Under the pieces are notes generated by a model that searched no databases, was not told the origin of the DNA, and saw only the letters and a list, made by a program, of their open reading frames with translations. Shown in pieces: positions 16,180 through 28,704 of a DNA stretch of 64,000 nucleotides (positions are counted from its first letter, which is position 1; each line of letters starts with the position of its first letter). A program made the position numbers and the translations under genes. Source of the DNA: Rouxiella sp. WC2420 (GTDB taxonomy: Bacteria > Pseudomonadota > Gammaproteobacteria > Enterobacterales > Enterobacteriaceae); assembly GCF_041200025.1 (NCBI RefSeq), contig NZ_CP165628.1, forward strand, positions 2,914,001-2,978,000, in the 5' to 3' direction.

Positions 16180-17313
16180 TTAATATGTCGGGTTAAGGTC
16201 TTTGCTTCGAACTGCAAAAACCAATAATAAGGGCAGCGTGGCGAAGATGAGTAGAGCCGTCTCCCCGCTGGTCATCGCATATATCTGACCAAAAATCATT
16301 GATCCAACAACCTGCCCCGCGGCCAGCATAAAGAACAGCCCACTGACGCCGACTGCCGGTGAGTTTTCTGACGCAGAAACTCCCCACACCAACAGTACGC
16401 CAGAAAGCGTCACATAACCTGCGCCTCCCAGTGCAACCGCGGGTACCAGCCACCAGGTAAAATGCTGACTAAAAGCGATGAGCAATAGCGGAAATGCCAG
16501 ACAGCACTGTGAAAACTGATAGACCCGATTCATGCCAATGATCTTCGCCAGCGGTCCAGTTAATGCGCCGGTGATCCCAGCGGCACCCGCCGTCATCCAT
16601 AATAGACTGATGATATCTGGCTTAATACCCAATCGAAGCAGCAATGCAGGTCCAAAACTCCACCAGGCAGCGCTAACAATCCCGCTAAAAAAAGCAATCG
16701 CCATCATTCGGTGAAGTGCGCGCTGATGCAGTATCACATGAAAAAAACCATATCGAGCCAATGGCTTATCTTTTGGCAGAATATGCCACACGGGAAACGC
16801 GCACAGCAGCGCCAAAAATGCGAACAACAGACAAGACATTCTCCAGCCCCCCGGCAGCCAGGATAAAACTGCCACGGAGAGGATAATTCCTGCGCTGGTC
16901 CCAGCATTTATTAGGGTGTTCATTATTGGCTGCTGTCTGTGAGCAATAGCTTGACTGACTGCTGCAGCGAGTGCCGGTGAGGCAAGGCCGGCACTCATTC
17001 CGGCGATAAAAAGCCCGAGGCCCAATAGCCATTGCGAACCGGCAACAGCAATAATCAGCAGGCCAAAGGCTGCGCTAAGCGATGACATTAGCGCAGGCAA
17101 TCTCGGACCTGCAAACGCTGAGAGTAACGGTGCTACCAGAATGGCTATGCAGTAGGCGATAAAACTGCAGCCGGAGAGAATTCCTGCCAACCGCGGTGTG
17201 AAGGCGATATCGCGCATAACATCAGGCAGCATCAGTCCCCACGCAAAGCGCGCCATGCCATATGAGACGGCAATAAGCGTAAATCCTGTCAGACCTAACC
17301 ACGCATTTTTCAT
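16180..17313 (-). CDS. MFS transporter
   Basis: A 377-residue, 12-helix major facilitator protein; the N-terminal helix begins WLGLTGFTLIAVSYGMARFAWGLMLP and further hydrophobic segments follow throughout. The GMARFAWGLMLP start is typical of YbfB/YjiJ-like MFS proteins rather than drug antiporters of the DHA families. The substrate is unknown. Its start overlaps the stop of the tetR-type gene (ATGA, 17310-17313), so the pair is one operon under its own TetR-type regulator. Confidence 0.85.
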   Translation of the reverse strand: MKNAWLGLTGFTLIAVSYGMARFAWGLMLPDVMRDIAFTPRLAGILSGCSFIAYCIAILVAPLLSAFAGPRLPALMSSLSAAFGLLIIAVAGSQWLLGLGLFIAGMSAGLASPALAAAVSQAIAHRQQPIMNTLINAGTSAGIILSVAVLSWLPGGWRMSCLLFAFLALLCAFPVWHILPKDKPLARYGFFHVILHQRALHRMMAIAFFSGIVSAAWWSFGPALLLRLGIKPDIISLLWMTAGAAGITGALTGPLAKIIGMNRVYQFSQCCLAFPLLLIAFSQHFTWWLVPAVALGGAGYVTLSGVLLVWGVSASENSPAVGVSGLFFMLAAGQVVGSMIFGQIYAMTSGETALLIFATLPLLLVFAVRSKDLNPTY

Positions 17314-17855
17314 TTGTACTCGCCAGAACTGTTGATGAGCATAAGTGAGGCCGTTTTTCCGGCATCGCAGGCTGCGACTGCACCCATTACAAGGGCAGTC
17401 GTTAGCGTGCCTTCAAATAACGTCCAAATAGCGTCGGCGAGCGGGAGATTCTCTTTGCTACAGGCATGGCCAATGCATTTCGCAATGTATGCACGCATTG
17501 CATACCGATATGACATGGCCTGTTCTGCCAGTACGGGAACCTCTCCAGAGTACTCACCCCAAGCCTTCAGGAAAAAGCAACCTCTGATGCCGTAGACACT
17601 CATCCAGTTTCCCATCACATCAAACAGATGACTTATGGAGTCAGGGTGTCGAGGATCACACAGTTCAGAGAAGAAACGTTTGCGACGCTCATCCAAAATT
17701 GTCGCCGTCAGCGCTTCACGCGTGGGAAAGTAGCGATAGAGAGTCCGGGTCGATACTCCCGCTTCACTACAAATGTTATCAGTGCTGGTTGCATGAAAGC
17801 CGTTGAGGTAGAACAACCGCTCGGCGGCTTGCAGGATGTCTCTTTTTTTATTCAT
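17310..17855 (-). CDS. TetR-family repressor of the MFS operon
   Basis: The 181-residue protein has a TetR DNA-binding domain at the N-terminus (ILQAAERLFYLNGFHATSTDNI, then GVSTRTLYRYFPTREALTATIL, residues 7-54). The C-terminal ligand domain contains several aromatic residues and Cys. It overlaps the MFS gene by four bases, and a strong palindrome (17860-17885) lies immediately before its start codon, consistent with autorepression of the whole operon. Confidence 0.9.
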   Translation of the reverse strand: MNKKRDILQAAERLFYLNGFHATSTDNICSEAGVSTRTLYRYFPTREALTATILDERRKRFFSELCDPRHPDSISHLFDVMGNWMSVYGIRGCFFLKAWGEYSGEVPVLAEQAMSYRYAMRAYIAKCIGHACSKENLPLADAIWTLFEGTLTTALVMGAVAACDAGKTASLMLINSSGEYK

Positions 17856-17859
17856 ACCT

Positions 17860-17885
17860 AAAAGTAAACCGATCGCTTTACTTTT
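17860..17885. promoter_or_regulatory. TetR-type operator palindrome
   Basis: Two perfect 9-bp arms (AAAAGTAAA and TTTACTTTT) flank CCGATCGC, starting 5 bp upstream of the tetR start codon. Confidence 0.75.
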
Positions 17886-17933
17886 TCAAGGTGATTATTT
17901 TTTGCACCTTTCTGATTGACCGATGCCATGGGG

Positions 17934-17956
17934 CTGCAATGAGCGAAAAGCTGACA
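17934..17956. repeat. Degenerate dispersed repeat copy
   Basis: CTGCAATGAGCGAAAAGCTGACA resembles the ATGAGCGAGAAGCGGA half of the repeat family, in the gap between the TetR and HxlR genes. Confidence 0.4.
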
Positions 17957-18016
17957 TAATAAAGTGAGTCTATCAACGAGGGCGGGTCAGGCAAGATATT
18001 CTAGAAAGCCGCCTTA

Positions 18017-18406
18017 TTAACCATCAACCGATTTTTCGAGATGATGCCGGGAAAACTCCCTCATCGAGATCAATACTGGCATCAGATCCCTACCTGAAGC
18101 AGTAAGTCCATATTCTACTCGTAGGGGTTTTTCTCCAAAATCGTTCCTGCTTATCAGCCCATCCTTTTCCAGCTTTCGTAAATGTTCAGTAAGCACTTTG
18201 TGTGATATTTCAGGAATACTCTTCAAGAACTGTGAGGGGCGCAGGTTAGATACGGCAAACAATCTGAATAAGATCGGAAGCGTCCATCTTCCAGAAATAA
18301 TTTTAAGAACCTTAGTAACATAAGCCACTGAGCCCTCTGGTCCAAGACATTGCTTACTGCCTTCGTCTTCTATAGGCACTTTAAAGTGCGTAATTGATTC
18401 ATTCAT
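18017..18406 (-). CDS. HxlR-family winged-helix regulator
   Basis: I start at ATG 18406, with GGAAGA nine bases upstream; an in-frame TTG at 18421 is possible. The 129-residue protein shows the HxlR pattern: a Cys near the N-terminus (KQCLGPEG), ISGRWTLPILFRLF, LRPSQFLKSIPEISHKVLTEHLRKLEKDGLISR and VEYGLTASGRDLMPVL. HxlR proteins sense electrophiles or redox state, often through the N-terminal cysteine. It is divergent from the SDR gene now split by IS911, its presumed target. Confidence 0.9.
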   Translation of the reverse strand: MNESITHFKVPIEDEGSKQCLGPEGSVAYVTKVLKIISGRWTLPILFRLFAVSNLRPSQFLKSIPEISHKVLTEHLRKLEKDGLISRNDFGEKPLRVEYGLTASGRDLMPVLISMREFSRHHLEKSVDG

Positions 18407-19287
18407 TGATATGTCTTCCAATGGGTTTCAACGTCATTACAGGAGAAGAAATTTTGGACTTAAAACTTAAGCGTAAAGTTGCACTGATAACAGGCAGCAG
18501 CAAAGGCATCGGTGAGGCTATAGCCAGAGGTCTCGCAAATGAAGGGGCCATTGTCATCATACATGGCCGCGATAAGCCTAAAGCTGAAAGTATTGCTAAG
18601 GATATTACCAATCAGGGTGGGCAGGCTTACTCTGTGAAGGGTGATTTAACGAGCGACAATGATGTTCATCTTCTTTTCGAACAAGTGAAATCATGTGTGG
18701 AAACGGTAGATATTTTGATAAACAACGCCGGCGGTTCTGGACTCACTGAAGACTGGACATCAACCCGTCCAGAAACATGGGCTGAAGGGTATGATAAAAA
18801 CGTTCTCTCAGCCTTACGTGTCATCAATCGCTTTCTCCCGGATATGCGCGCAAAAAAGTGGGGAAGAGTCATCAATATTTCAAGCATGGCGGCTCTGATG
18901 CCACCAGATCAACGCCCCGATTATGCTGCGGCTAAAGCTGGGATTATTGCAATGACATCTTCATTATCCAAAGCGGTTGCAAAAGAAGGCATCACTGTAA
19001 ATACCATTTCACCTGGCACAATACTTAGTTTCCGTCTCGAAAAAGCATTCCGTCAGGCCGGTAAAAATATAGGTCTGCCTTATGATGCACCGTGGGAGGA
19101 AATTGAACAATCAGTGCTCCCCATGTTCGCACAAGTTCCCATGGGTCGCGTTGGCACGCTTGACGAAATTGCCGACGCTATCACATTTCTTGCAAGCCCT
19201 CGAGCAAGCTACATCTGAAGTGGTTTACTGAATTTGGCCACCTGAACAGAGGTGATATGCTCACCTCAGAACAACACAGGTGCTCCA

Positions 19288-20456
<1,169 letters not shown>

Positions 20457-20586
20457 CCACTACAATCACCGGAGCTAATTTGAGGCTTGATGGCGGTATG
20501 TGGCCTGGACTTTGAGGGCGCTTGTCATGAGTATAGAGTATTTAGATGACCTTCCTGGATGAACTATTGCCCGATTGCTCTTCTCA

Positions 20587-21036
20587 TTATCCGCTCTCAG
20601 GAAAAAGACATCCGCCATTGCGGACCAGAGTTTTAACCTCTTCCCCAACCTTCACTGGGTTTCGGTTCAATCGACCAATAAATTCCTTACGACCGAGCAC
20701 ATACGACTCAGAATCATGCTTCGCGCTCCACAGGATAATATTAAGTACGATAGGAATAAGTTCGAGGCCTTTTTCGGTTAAAGAGTAGATGTCTTTACGT
20801 TTGTCCTCGGGGCTGGGGTATTTTGAAAGAATACCTTGTAACTCAAGGGAGGACAGCCGGGAAGCAAGGACATTTGTCGCAATTCCCTCTTCTGATTTTT
20901 TGAATTCACCATACGTCTTTTTACCCACAAAAATGATATCGCGGATGATCAATAGCGACCATTTGTCCCCAAAAATTTCCAAGCCGTAGTTCACTGCACA
21001 GTGAGAACGCATGTCTTCTCCACATATTTTGCTCAT
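20587..21036 (-). CDS. HxlR-family regulator
   Basis: The 149-residue winged-helix protein contains Cys residues in MSKICGED and SHCAVNYGLEIFGDKWSLLIIRDIIF, then YGEFKKSEEGIATNVLASRLSSLELQGILSKY and DIYSLTEKGLELIPI, all matching HxlR proteins. It faces the NADP-oxidoreductase gene across a 158-bp gap containing two related repeats. It probably represses the three-gene reductase run and releases on electrophile or redox stress. Confidence 0.9.
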   Translation of the reverse strand: MSKICGEDMRSHCAVNYGLEIFGDKWSLLIIRDIIFVGKKTYGEFKKSEEGIATNVLASRLSSLELQGILSKYPSPEDKRKDIYSLTEKGLELIPIVLNIILWSAKHDSESYVLGRKEFIGRLNRNPVKVGEEVKTLVRNGGCLFPESG

Positions 21037-21052
21037 CTCAGAAGTGTAACAT

Positions 21053-21104
21053 CACTTGCTTTTAACAAGTAATAGTTTTTAAATTCACTTGCTTTTTGAA
21101 AGTA
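21053..21104. promoter_or_regulatory. Two similar operator-like sites between HxlR and reductase genes
   Basis: CACTTGCTTTTAACAAGTA (21053-21071, inverted arms ACTTG/CAAGT) and CACTTGCTTTTTGAAAGTA (21086-21104) are near-identical sites starting 33 bp apart (three helical turns), suited to two HxlR dimers side by side. Confidence 0.65.
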
Positions 21105-21194
21105 AATTTTGCAGCATGACTATCACTAATCGCGATGAACGAGTCGCATTGTCTGTTTGTTATCTGAACGGCCCTTAGGGTAAGGATCCTCAAC

Positions 21195-21830
21195 ATGAGT
21201 ACAGTGAGTATCATCGGCTCAGGTAGCATGGCGGCGGCTATCGCTCATCTTTCCGCACGAGCTGGGCATAACGTGGTGGTAATGAGCCGTAACGCCCTGA
21301 AAGCTCATGAGCTGGTTGAGAGCATTGGTGCAGGAGCGACAACAGGCATTTTCGGCGACGTACCGGCCGGAAATATCGTCATTCTGGCGGTTCCTTACGC
21401 CGGCGCGCTTGATGTAGTGAGACAGTTTGGAGAAGCACTGGCAGACAAAATCTTGGTCGACATCACCAACCCCGTAAGCCCTGATTTAACGTGCTTTGTT
21501 ACGCCAACGGGGAGTTCAGGCACACAGGAGATCGCCAAAGTTGCCCCGACTACTACAAAAATCGTCAAGGCTTTCAACACCCAGTTTTCACACGTCCTGG
21601 CTATCGGTGCAGCCAATGGCACCCCGTTGGACATATTGATCGCCGGAGACGATTTGCAGGAAAAGTCTCAGGTAGCAGATTTTATCGAGAGCCTTGGCCT
21701 CCACCCAATGGACTGCGGGCCCCTGATTATGTCCAAAATGCTTGAGCATGTCTGTTTGTTAGCACTCGGCCTCGTTACCCATTCCTTTAAACACACTCGG
21801 TTCTCACTTGGTGTGAAATTAAACCCATAG
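21195..21830 (+). CDS. NAD(P)-binding oxidoreductase, F420-dependent-reductase-like
   Basis: The 211-residue protein has an N-terminal Rossmann motif (VSIIGSGSMAAAIAHLSARAGH, residues 4-25), a second strand VVVMSRN that selects NADP, and NIVILAVPYAGAL and VDITNPVS blocks of the F420H2:NADP oxidoreductase-like family. Enterobacteria lack F420, so a small quinone or flavin substrate is more likely; this is inference. It is closely related to the gene at 22912 and probably forms one operon with the next two genes. The C-terminal helix region is short. Confidence 0.8.
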   Translation: MSTVSIIGSGSMAAAIAHLSARAGHNVVVMSRNALKAHELVESIGAGATTGIFGDVPAGNIVILAVPYAGALDVVRQFGEALADKILVDITNPVSPDLTCFVTPTGSSGTQEIAKVAPTTTKIVKAFNTQFSHVLAIGAANGTPLDILIAGDDLQEKSQVADFIESLGLHPMDCGPLIMSKMLEHVCLLALGLVTHSFKHTRFSLGVKLNP

Positions 21831-21865
21831 CACGCGTTTTAAATAAATATTCTAAGGATCGTTAT

Positions 21866-22804
21866 ATGAAAGTTTTAGTGACCGGCGGGACCGGACACAT
21901 CGGCCCGTATATTATCCGCGAACTCATCGCTAACGGCCATCAAGTGACCAGCCTGGCACGATCGGATAAATCTGCGGCTAAGCTATCTGCACTCGGTGCC
22001 CAGGTGCATCGCGGTAATATTGAAGATCTCGATGGACTCAAAGCCGTGGCTGCAAATGCTGACGGTATTATTCACGTCGCGCACAGGCAGGATTTACTTC
22101 CCTCTGGTGGCCTCGCAGCCGTGGCCGCCGCCGAGGTTGAGATCATGTTGGCATACGGGGAAGCTCTGGAAGGAACTGGCAAGCCTCTGGTCGTATCTGG
22201 AAGTATTGCATCTCCCGGTTGGGAAAATCTACACCGGCCTGCCACTGAGACTGACCCGGCCCTGCCTGCTAGCGATGAATATAAATCAACCCTGAGAATT
22301 CGAAACATTGTCGAATCTACCGTTATTGGTTTGGCAGAACGAGGCGTCAGGTCTTCTGTCGTGAGGATCCCAACCATTGCGCATAGCAAGACCGACACCG
22401 GTTTTCTACCTATGCTGATCGCTGTTGCAAAAGAGAAGAACATTGTGGGCTATCCCGGGGACGGTGCCAACCTGTGGCCAGCCGTACACGTTCGCGACCT
22501 CGCCGCCCTGTTTCGCCTTGCATTAGAGAAAGGGCCGGCTGGCAGATCCTGGCATGGGATAGAAAGCGAGGGGATTGCGTTTCGCGAGATTGCAGAAGCC
22601 ATTGCGATTCGTTTGGGGCTGCCTGCTGTCAGCATTCCGATCGATGTACTGATGATACCAGGATATTTTGGCTTCTTCGCCAACCTGGTCACTCTCAACC
22701 TCCCTGCATCTAACCGTGTAACCCGCCAGACTCTCGGCTGGAAACCTACGCAACCAGGCCTGCTCACGGATTTAGACAACGGACATTATTTCCCGCGTAG
22801 TTGA
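21866..22804 (+). CDS. NAD-dependent epimerase/dehydratase-type SDR
   Basis: The 312-residue atypical (extended) SDR starts with the Rossmann motif VTGGTGHIGPYIIRELIANGH. The substrate half shows GNIEDLDGLKAV and an SGSIASPGW segment where the catalytic Ser is expected; the usual YxxxK appears only weakly as EYKSTLR. That places it among the NmrA-like or epimerase-type oxidoreductases seen beside HxlR regulators. It follows the first oxidoreductase by 35 bp, with an AAGGA ribosome site, and precedes a paralogue of that enzyme. Confidence 0.82.
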   Translation: MKVLVTGGTGHIGPYIIRELIANGHQVTSLARSDKSAAKLSALGAQVHRGNIEDLDGLKAVAANADGIIHVAHRQDLLPSGGLAAVAAAEVEIMLAYGEALEGTGKPLVVSGSIASPGWENLHRPATETDPALPASDEYKSTLRIRNIVESTVIGLAERGVRSSVVRIPTIAHSKTDTGFLPMLIAVAKEKNIVGYPGDGANLWPAVHVRDLAALFRLALEKGPAGRSWHGIESEGIAFREIAEAIAIRLGLPAVSIPIDVLMIPGYFGFFANLVTLNLPASNRVTRQTLGWKPTQPGLLTDLDNGHYFPRS

Positions 22805-22911
22805 TTGTATAGCCTGAAGCAGATAGCAAGGACTTAACGGATATAAGCCGTTATTGAGTCAGGAAATACGTTTAAAAATCATGGGCAACTCTGCTCATAA
22901 GGAAAATATAC

Positions 22912-23532
22912 ATGAGTATTATCAGCATAATCGGGTCTGGAGGAATGGCGGCCGCACTTGCCAGCCTTTCGGCAAAAGCCGGGCACTCAGTTGAGATAAT
23001 GAGCCGTGATGCCGCAAAGGCGCGGGCATTGGCTGAACAGGTCGGGGCTGCCGCTACAGCAGGAACATATGGCACTACTCCTGCGGGCAATATTGTCATA
23101 CTCGCCATTCCCTACGCCAGTGCCGTATCAGTAATGACCGACTTTGGGGAGGCGCTAAAAGGAAAAGTGATCATTGATATTACTAATCCCATTTCTGCTG
23201 ACGCAACAAAACTTGTCGCACCCGCAGGAAGTTCTGGGGCGCAGGAAATCTCCATGCTAGCCCCCGCAGGCTCACATGTTGTTAAGGCGTTTAATACTGT
23301 CTTTAGCCACGTACTTGCCCGAGGTACTCATCTGGATGCCTTTATTGCAGCCGACGGCCTGGAAGCTAAAGTAAGCGTTTCCACTTTCATTACCAGTCTT
23401 GGGCTAAGCCCGCTTGATGTTGGCGGCCTGCATATGGCTCGGACTCTTGAGGCGGTGGGCCTGCTGCTTATCAGCATTGCCAGAAATGGCGCAGGCACTT
23501 TCGATATTGCCTTTAAGGTTAACCCCGCGTGA
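22912..23532 (+). CDS. NAD(P)-binding oxidoreductase, paralogue of the 21195 gene
   Basis: The 206-residue product shares the whole plan of the 21195 gene: IISIIGSGGMAAALASLSAKAGH, EIMSRDAAKARAL, AGNIVILAIPYASAV, IIDITNPIS and PAGSSGAQEIS. The two copies differ throughout, so the duplication is old or they arrived separately. An AAGGAAA ribosome site precedes ATG 22912; the 107-bp gap before it allows its own promoter. A perfect 8-bp hairpin (23543-23563) follows the stop. Confidence 0.8.
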   Translation: MSIISIIGSGGMAAALASLSAKAGHSVEIMSRDAAKARALAEQVGAAATAGTYGTTPAGNIVILAIPYASAVSVMTDFGEALKGKVIIDITNPISADATKLVAPAGSSGAQEISMLAPAGSHVVKAFNTVFSHVLARGTHLDAFIAADGLEAKVSVSTFITSLGLSPLDVGGLHMARTLEAVGLLLISIARNGAGTFDIAFKVNPA

Positions 23533-23542
23533 GGCGGTTAAA

Positions 23543-23563
23543 CTGTGCCCTTAGCGGGCACAG
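23543..23563 (+). terminator. Hairpin after the reductase run
   Basis: CTGTGCCC and GGGCACAG arms with a 5-base loop follow the stop codon by 10 bases. There is no T-run, so it is only a possible terminator. Confidence 0.45.
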
Positions 23564-23686
23564 GGTTCCGAATACTGAAAAATCTAATTTTGGAAAGTTC
23601 GGCTATCTCTCCCAACTCTAAGAGGGTCGTCAGCTTGCAGATTCTATTGCGGTAGTTTTTTTAATCTATCAACGACCGCTTCTGGC

Positions 23687-24908
23687 TGTGAGTTCAACGG
23701 GTCGATGCAACGCTATCCTTAAATAAAGGGGGACGTTGCCATGAAACGAAGAACTCGCATTTACTACACGCCGGAACAAAAGGCGATTATCTGGGACAGA
23801 TATAAGCAAGGTGATTCTCTACATGATATCGCCAGAATGTTCGACAGATTTCATTCTTCTATTATGCCGACTATCCACCAGACTGGTGGGTATCGTCCTC
23901 CTGTCCGAAAGCGGCACCGGCTCGCTCTTTCACTTGATGAAAGAGAGGAAATTTCCAGAAGGCTGGTAGCAAAACGTAGCATCAGGGACATCGCCAACAG
24001 ATTATCAAGAGCCCCTTCAACTATTAGCCGCGAGATTAAAAGGCATGGAGGTGCAAAACATTACCGTGCTGCAAAAGCTGATAAGGAAGCGTGGGACCGT
24101 GCCCTGAGACCAAAACCTTGCAAGCTAATTGAATGCCCCGCATTGTGTAAATTCATTGCAGAAAAGATGCATCAGGACTGGTCGCCGGAACAAATCGCCG
24201 GTTGGCTGAAACGCTGTTATCCGGATAATCAGGAAATGCATGTGTCACACGAAACGATTTATAAAACGCTTTTTATACAAACCCGGGGAGCATAAAAAAA
24301 AGAACTACAGCAATGCCTCAGAAGCGGAAGAGTTGTGCGTAGATCCAGAACGTCATCGCTTAAAGGGAAAGGATTAGGGTCAATCCCGGATGCGATACCT
24401 ATCAGAGAAAGGCCACCTGAAGCCGCAGACAGAGCCATACCAGGTCACTGGGAAGGCGATCTGATCCAGGGCTCGAAAAACTCTTATATTGTCACTCTCG
24501 TAGAACGCCATTCCCGCTTTGTTATGCTGGCTAAAATCAGAGACAACAAGACCATAACGGTTATATCTGCACTCATCAAACAAGCTCGAGAATTACCCGT
24601 TGAGCTTTATAAAACACTAACATGGGATCGGGGGTCTGAAATGACCAGCCACAACCGGTTTACTGTAGCCACAGACATCCAGGTTTATTTCTGTGATCCT
24701 CAATCTCCCTGGCAACGCGGCTCAAATGAAAATACGAACAGATTGCTCAGACAGTATTTTCCAAAAGGAACTGACTTATCGGTTCACTGCCAGCAAAGAC
24801 TAAACAGTGTTGCCAGACAGCTCAATGAGAGGCCGAGAAAAACGCTAGACTATGAATCACCCGCAGAGCGGTTCAATCAGTGTGTTGCTTCCATCGGTTG
24901 AACTCACA
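23687..24908 (+). mobile_element. IS30-like insertion sequence inside a palindrome
   Basis: A 1222-bp element with inverted ends (outer TGTGAGTTCAAC perfect, inner GCAAC block shared) and a 2-bp GC duplication (23685-23686, 24909-24910). Removing it restores CCGCTTCT-GGCG-AGAAGCGG, a palindrome with 8-bp arms, so insertion was at its exact centre. Size and transposase match IS30. Confidence 0.93.
23741..24901 (+). pseudogene. IS30 transposase with premature in-frame stop
   Basis: The frame 23741-24901 would code for about 386 residues, the IS30 transposase length, but is broken by TAA at 24293-24295. The frame on both sides is the same, so this is a nonsense change (probably TTA Leu to TAA), not a frameshift; an eight-A run lies at the site. 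The first part holds the helix-turn-helix regions (SIRDIANRLSRAPSTISREIKRHGG). The second holds the DDE residues (HWEGDLIQG, LTWDRGSEM, RGSNENTNRLLRQYFPKG). Unless the stop is read through, the element cannot move by itself. Confidence 0.9.
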
Positions 24909-25040
24909 GCGAGAAGCGGAAGTTCGCAATTTTGCTCACAGCTGATAAAGGGATTACTACGATGACCAAGTAGTAATCAATGGCGAGCAGGTAACTCGCT
25001 TTGGGCAACATTAAATATAACCCCCGTCCACAAACTGAAC

Positions 25041-25436
25041 TCAGAGCTTGCCCCAGTGCATGTTCTGAATAACAACCCTATACCCATCCATATCCTGGAA
25101 GGTCACGCCCTTCCTGTCCCAGTAGGGATTAAATGATTTAACTCTGGCGAAGCCAGCATGATCCATATTTGTGCAGGTGGTTAGCCAACTGTCTTTCTCA
25201 GGAACATATAGAACCAAGAGATCCTCATTAGAAGGCGAAGGTAACACTGGATGAGCATGACACTGAGTGAATTCAAGGTGCCAAGGTAAACCTTCCAGCC
25301 CTAACATGTATCCGCTGAATCCATCGTGATCTGTAAACTCACCGATTTTTTCTAATCCCAGCCCTTTACAGTACATTTCACAGCTTTTGCTAAGTGCGCT
25401 GACAGGTCTGGCTATCCTCATATGCTGCAATGCCAT
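25041..25436 (-). CDS. VOC-family (glyoxalase-like) protein
   Basis: I start at ATG 25436, preceded by a very strong AAGGAGG; the longer open frame upstream has no such site. The 131-residue protein has two beta-alpha-beta-beta-beta halves: RIARPVSALSKSCEMYCKGLGLEKIGEF... and DSWLTTCTNMDHAGFARVKSFNPYWDRKGVTFQDMDGYRVVI. Such proteins include lyases, dioxygenases and antibiotic-binding proteins; metal ligands are not clear enough to choose. It stands alone downstream of the IS30 element. Confidence 0.85.
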   Translation of the reverse strand: MALQHMRIARPVSALSKSCEMYCKGLGLEKIGEFTDHDGFSGYMLGLEGLPWHLEFTQCHAHPVLPSPSNEDLLVLYVPEKDSWLTTCTNMDHAGFARVKSFNPYWDRKGVTFQDMDGYRVVIQNMHWGKL

Positions 25437-25543
25437 AAGTACCTCCTTTTTATTAGTATTAACCATAACATCCCTCAAAGACATCGCCTGATAGCCTCTC
25501 AGCACAATTTTGATACGTCCAAACCTAAACAACTTTGTTAGCT

Positions 25544-25570
25544 ACTTCCGCTCCTGGCACAATGCCGACC
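25544..25570. repeat. Dispersed repeat copy, rightmost
   Basis: CTTCCGCTCCTGGCACAATG followed by CCGACC matches the left half of the copy at 8665-8691 (GTCCGTTCCTGGCACAATGC). It lies between the VOC gene and the aldo/keto reductase pair, near the apparent right border of the accessory block. Confidence 0.65.
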
Positions 25571-25611
25571 AACAACTTTTCTAATTAATGAATACATCTA
25601 ATAAACCCTAG

Positions 25612-27551
<1,940 letters not shown>

Positions 27552-27558
27552 TACCCGG

Positions 27559-28530
<972 letters not shown>

Positions 28531-28704
28531 TCAGCCACGTAGTAATGTCCACCGAGTCCTGTATAACTTACCTATTCTCCTGCAATGCTCTTTACGTCGC
28601 TTTTTATCATCGCCGGAGTAGTCTTACCCTATACATCTGGCGAGAGGCATCCGGAATGAATGGACAACATAGTGATACCGCGAGGTAACCGGGAGTATAG
28701 CTCG

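Noticed and set aside
16193..17032. Minus-strand frames inside the MFS gene
   Set aside because: They are out-of-frame readings of the transporter gene with atypical composition.
18394..18453. SDR start at ATG 18394 or 18421
   Set aside because: These would overlap the divergent HxlR gene, and the added residues do not match the SDR family; TTG 18454 has AGGAGAAG before it.
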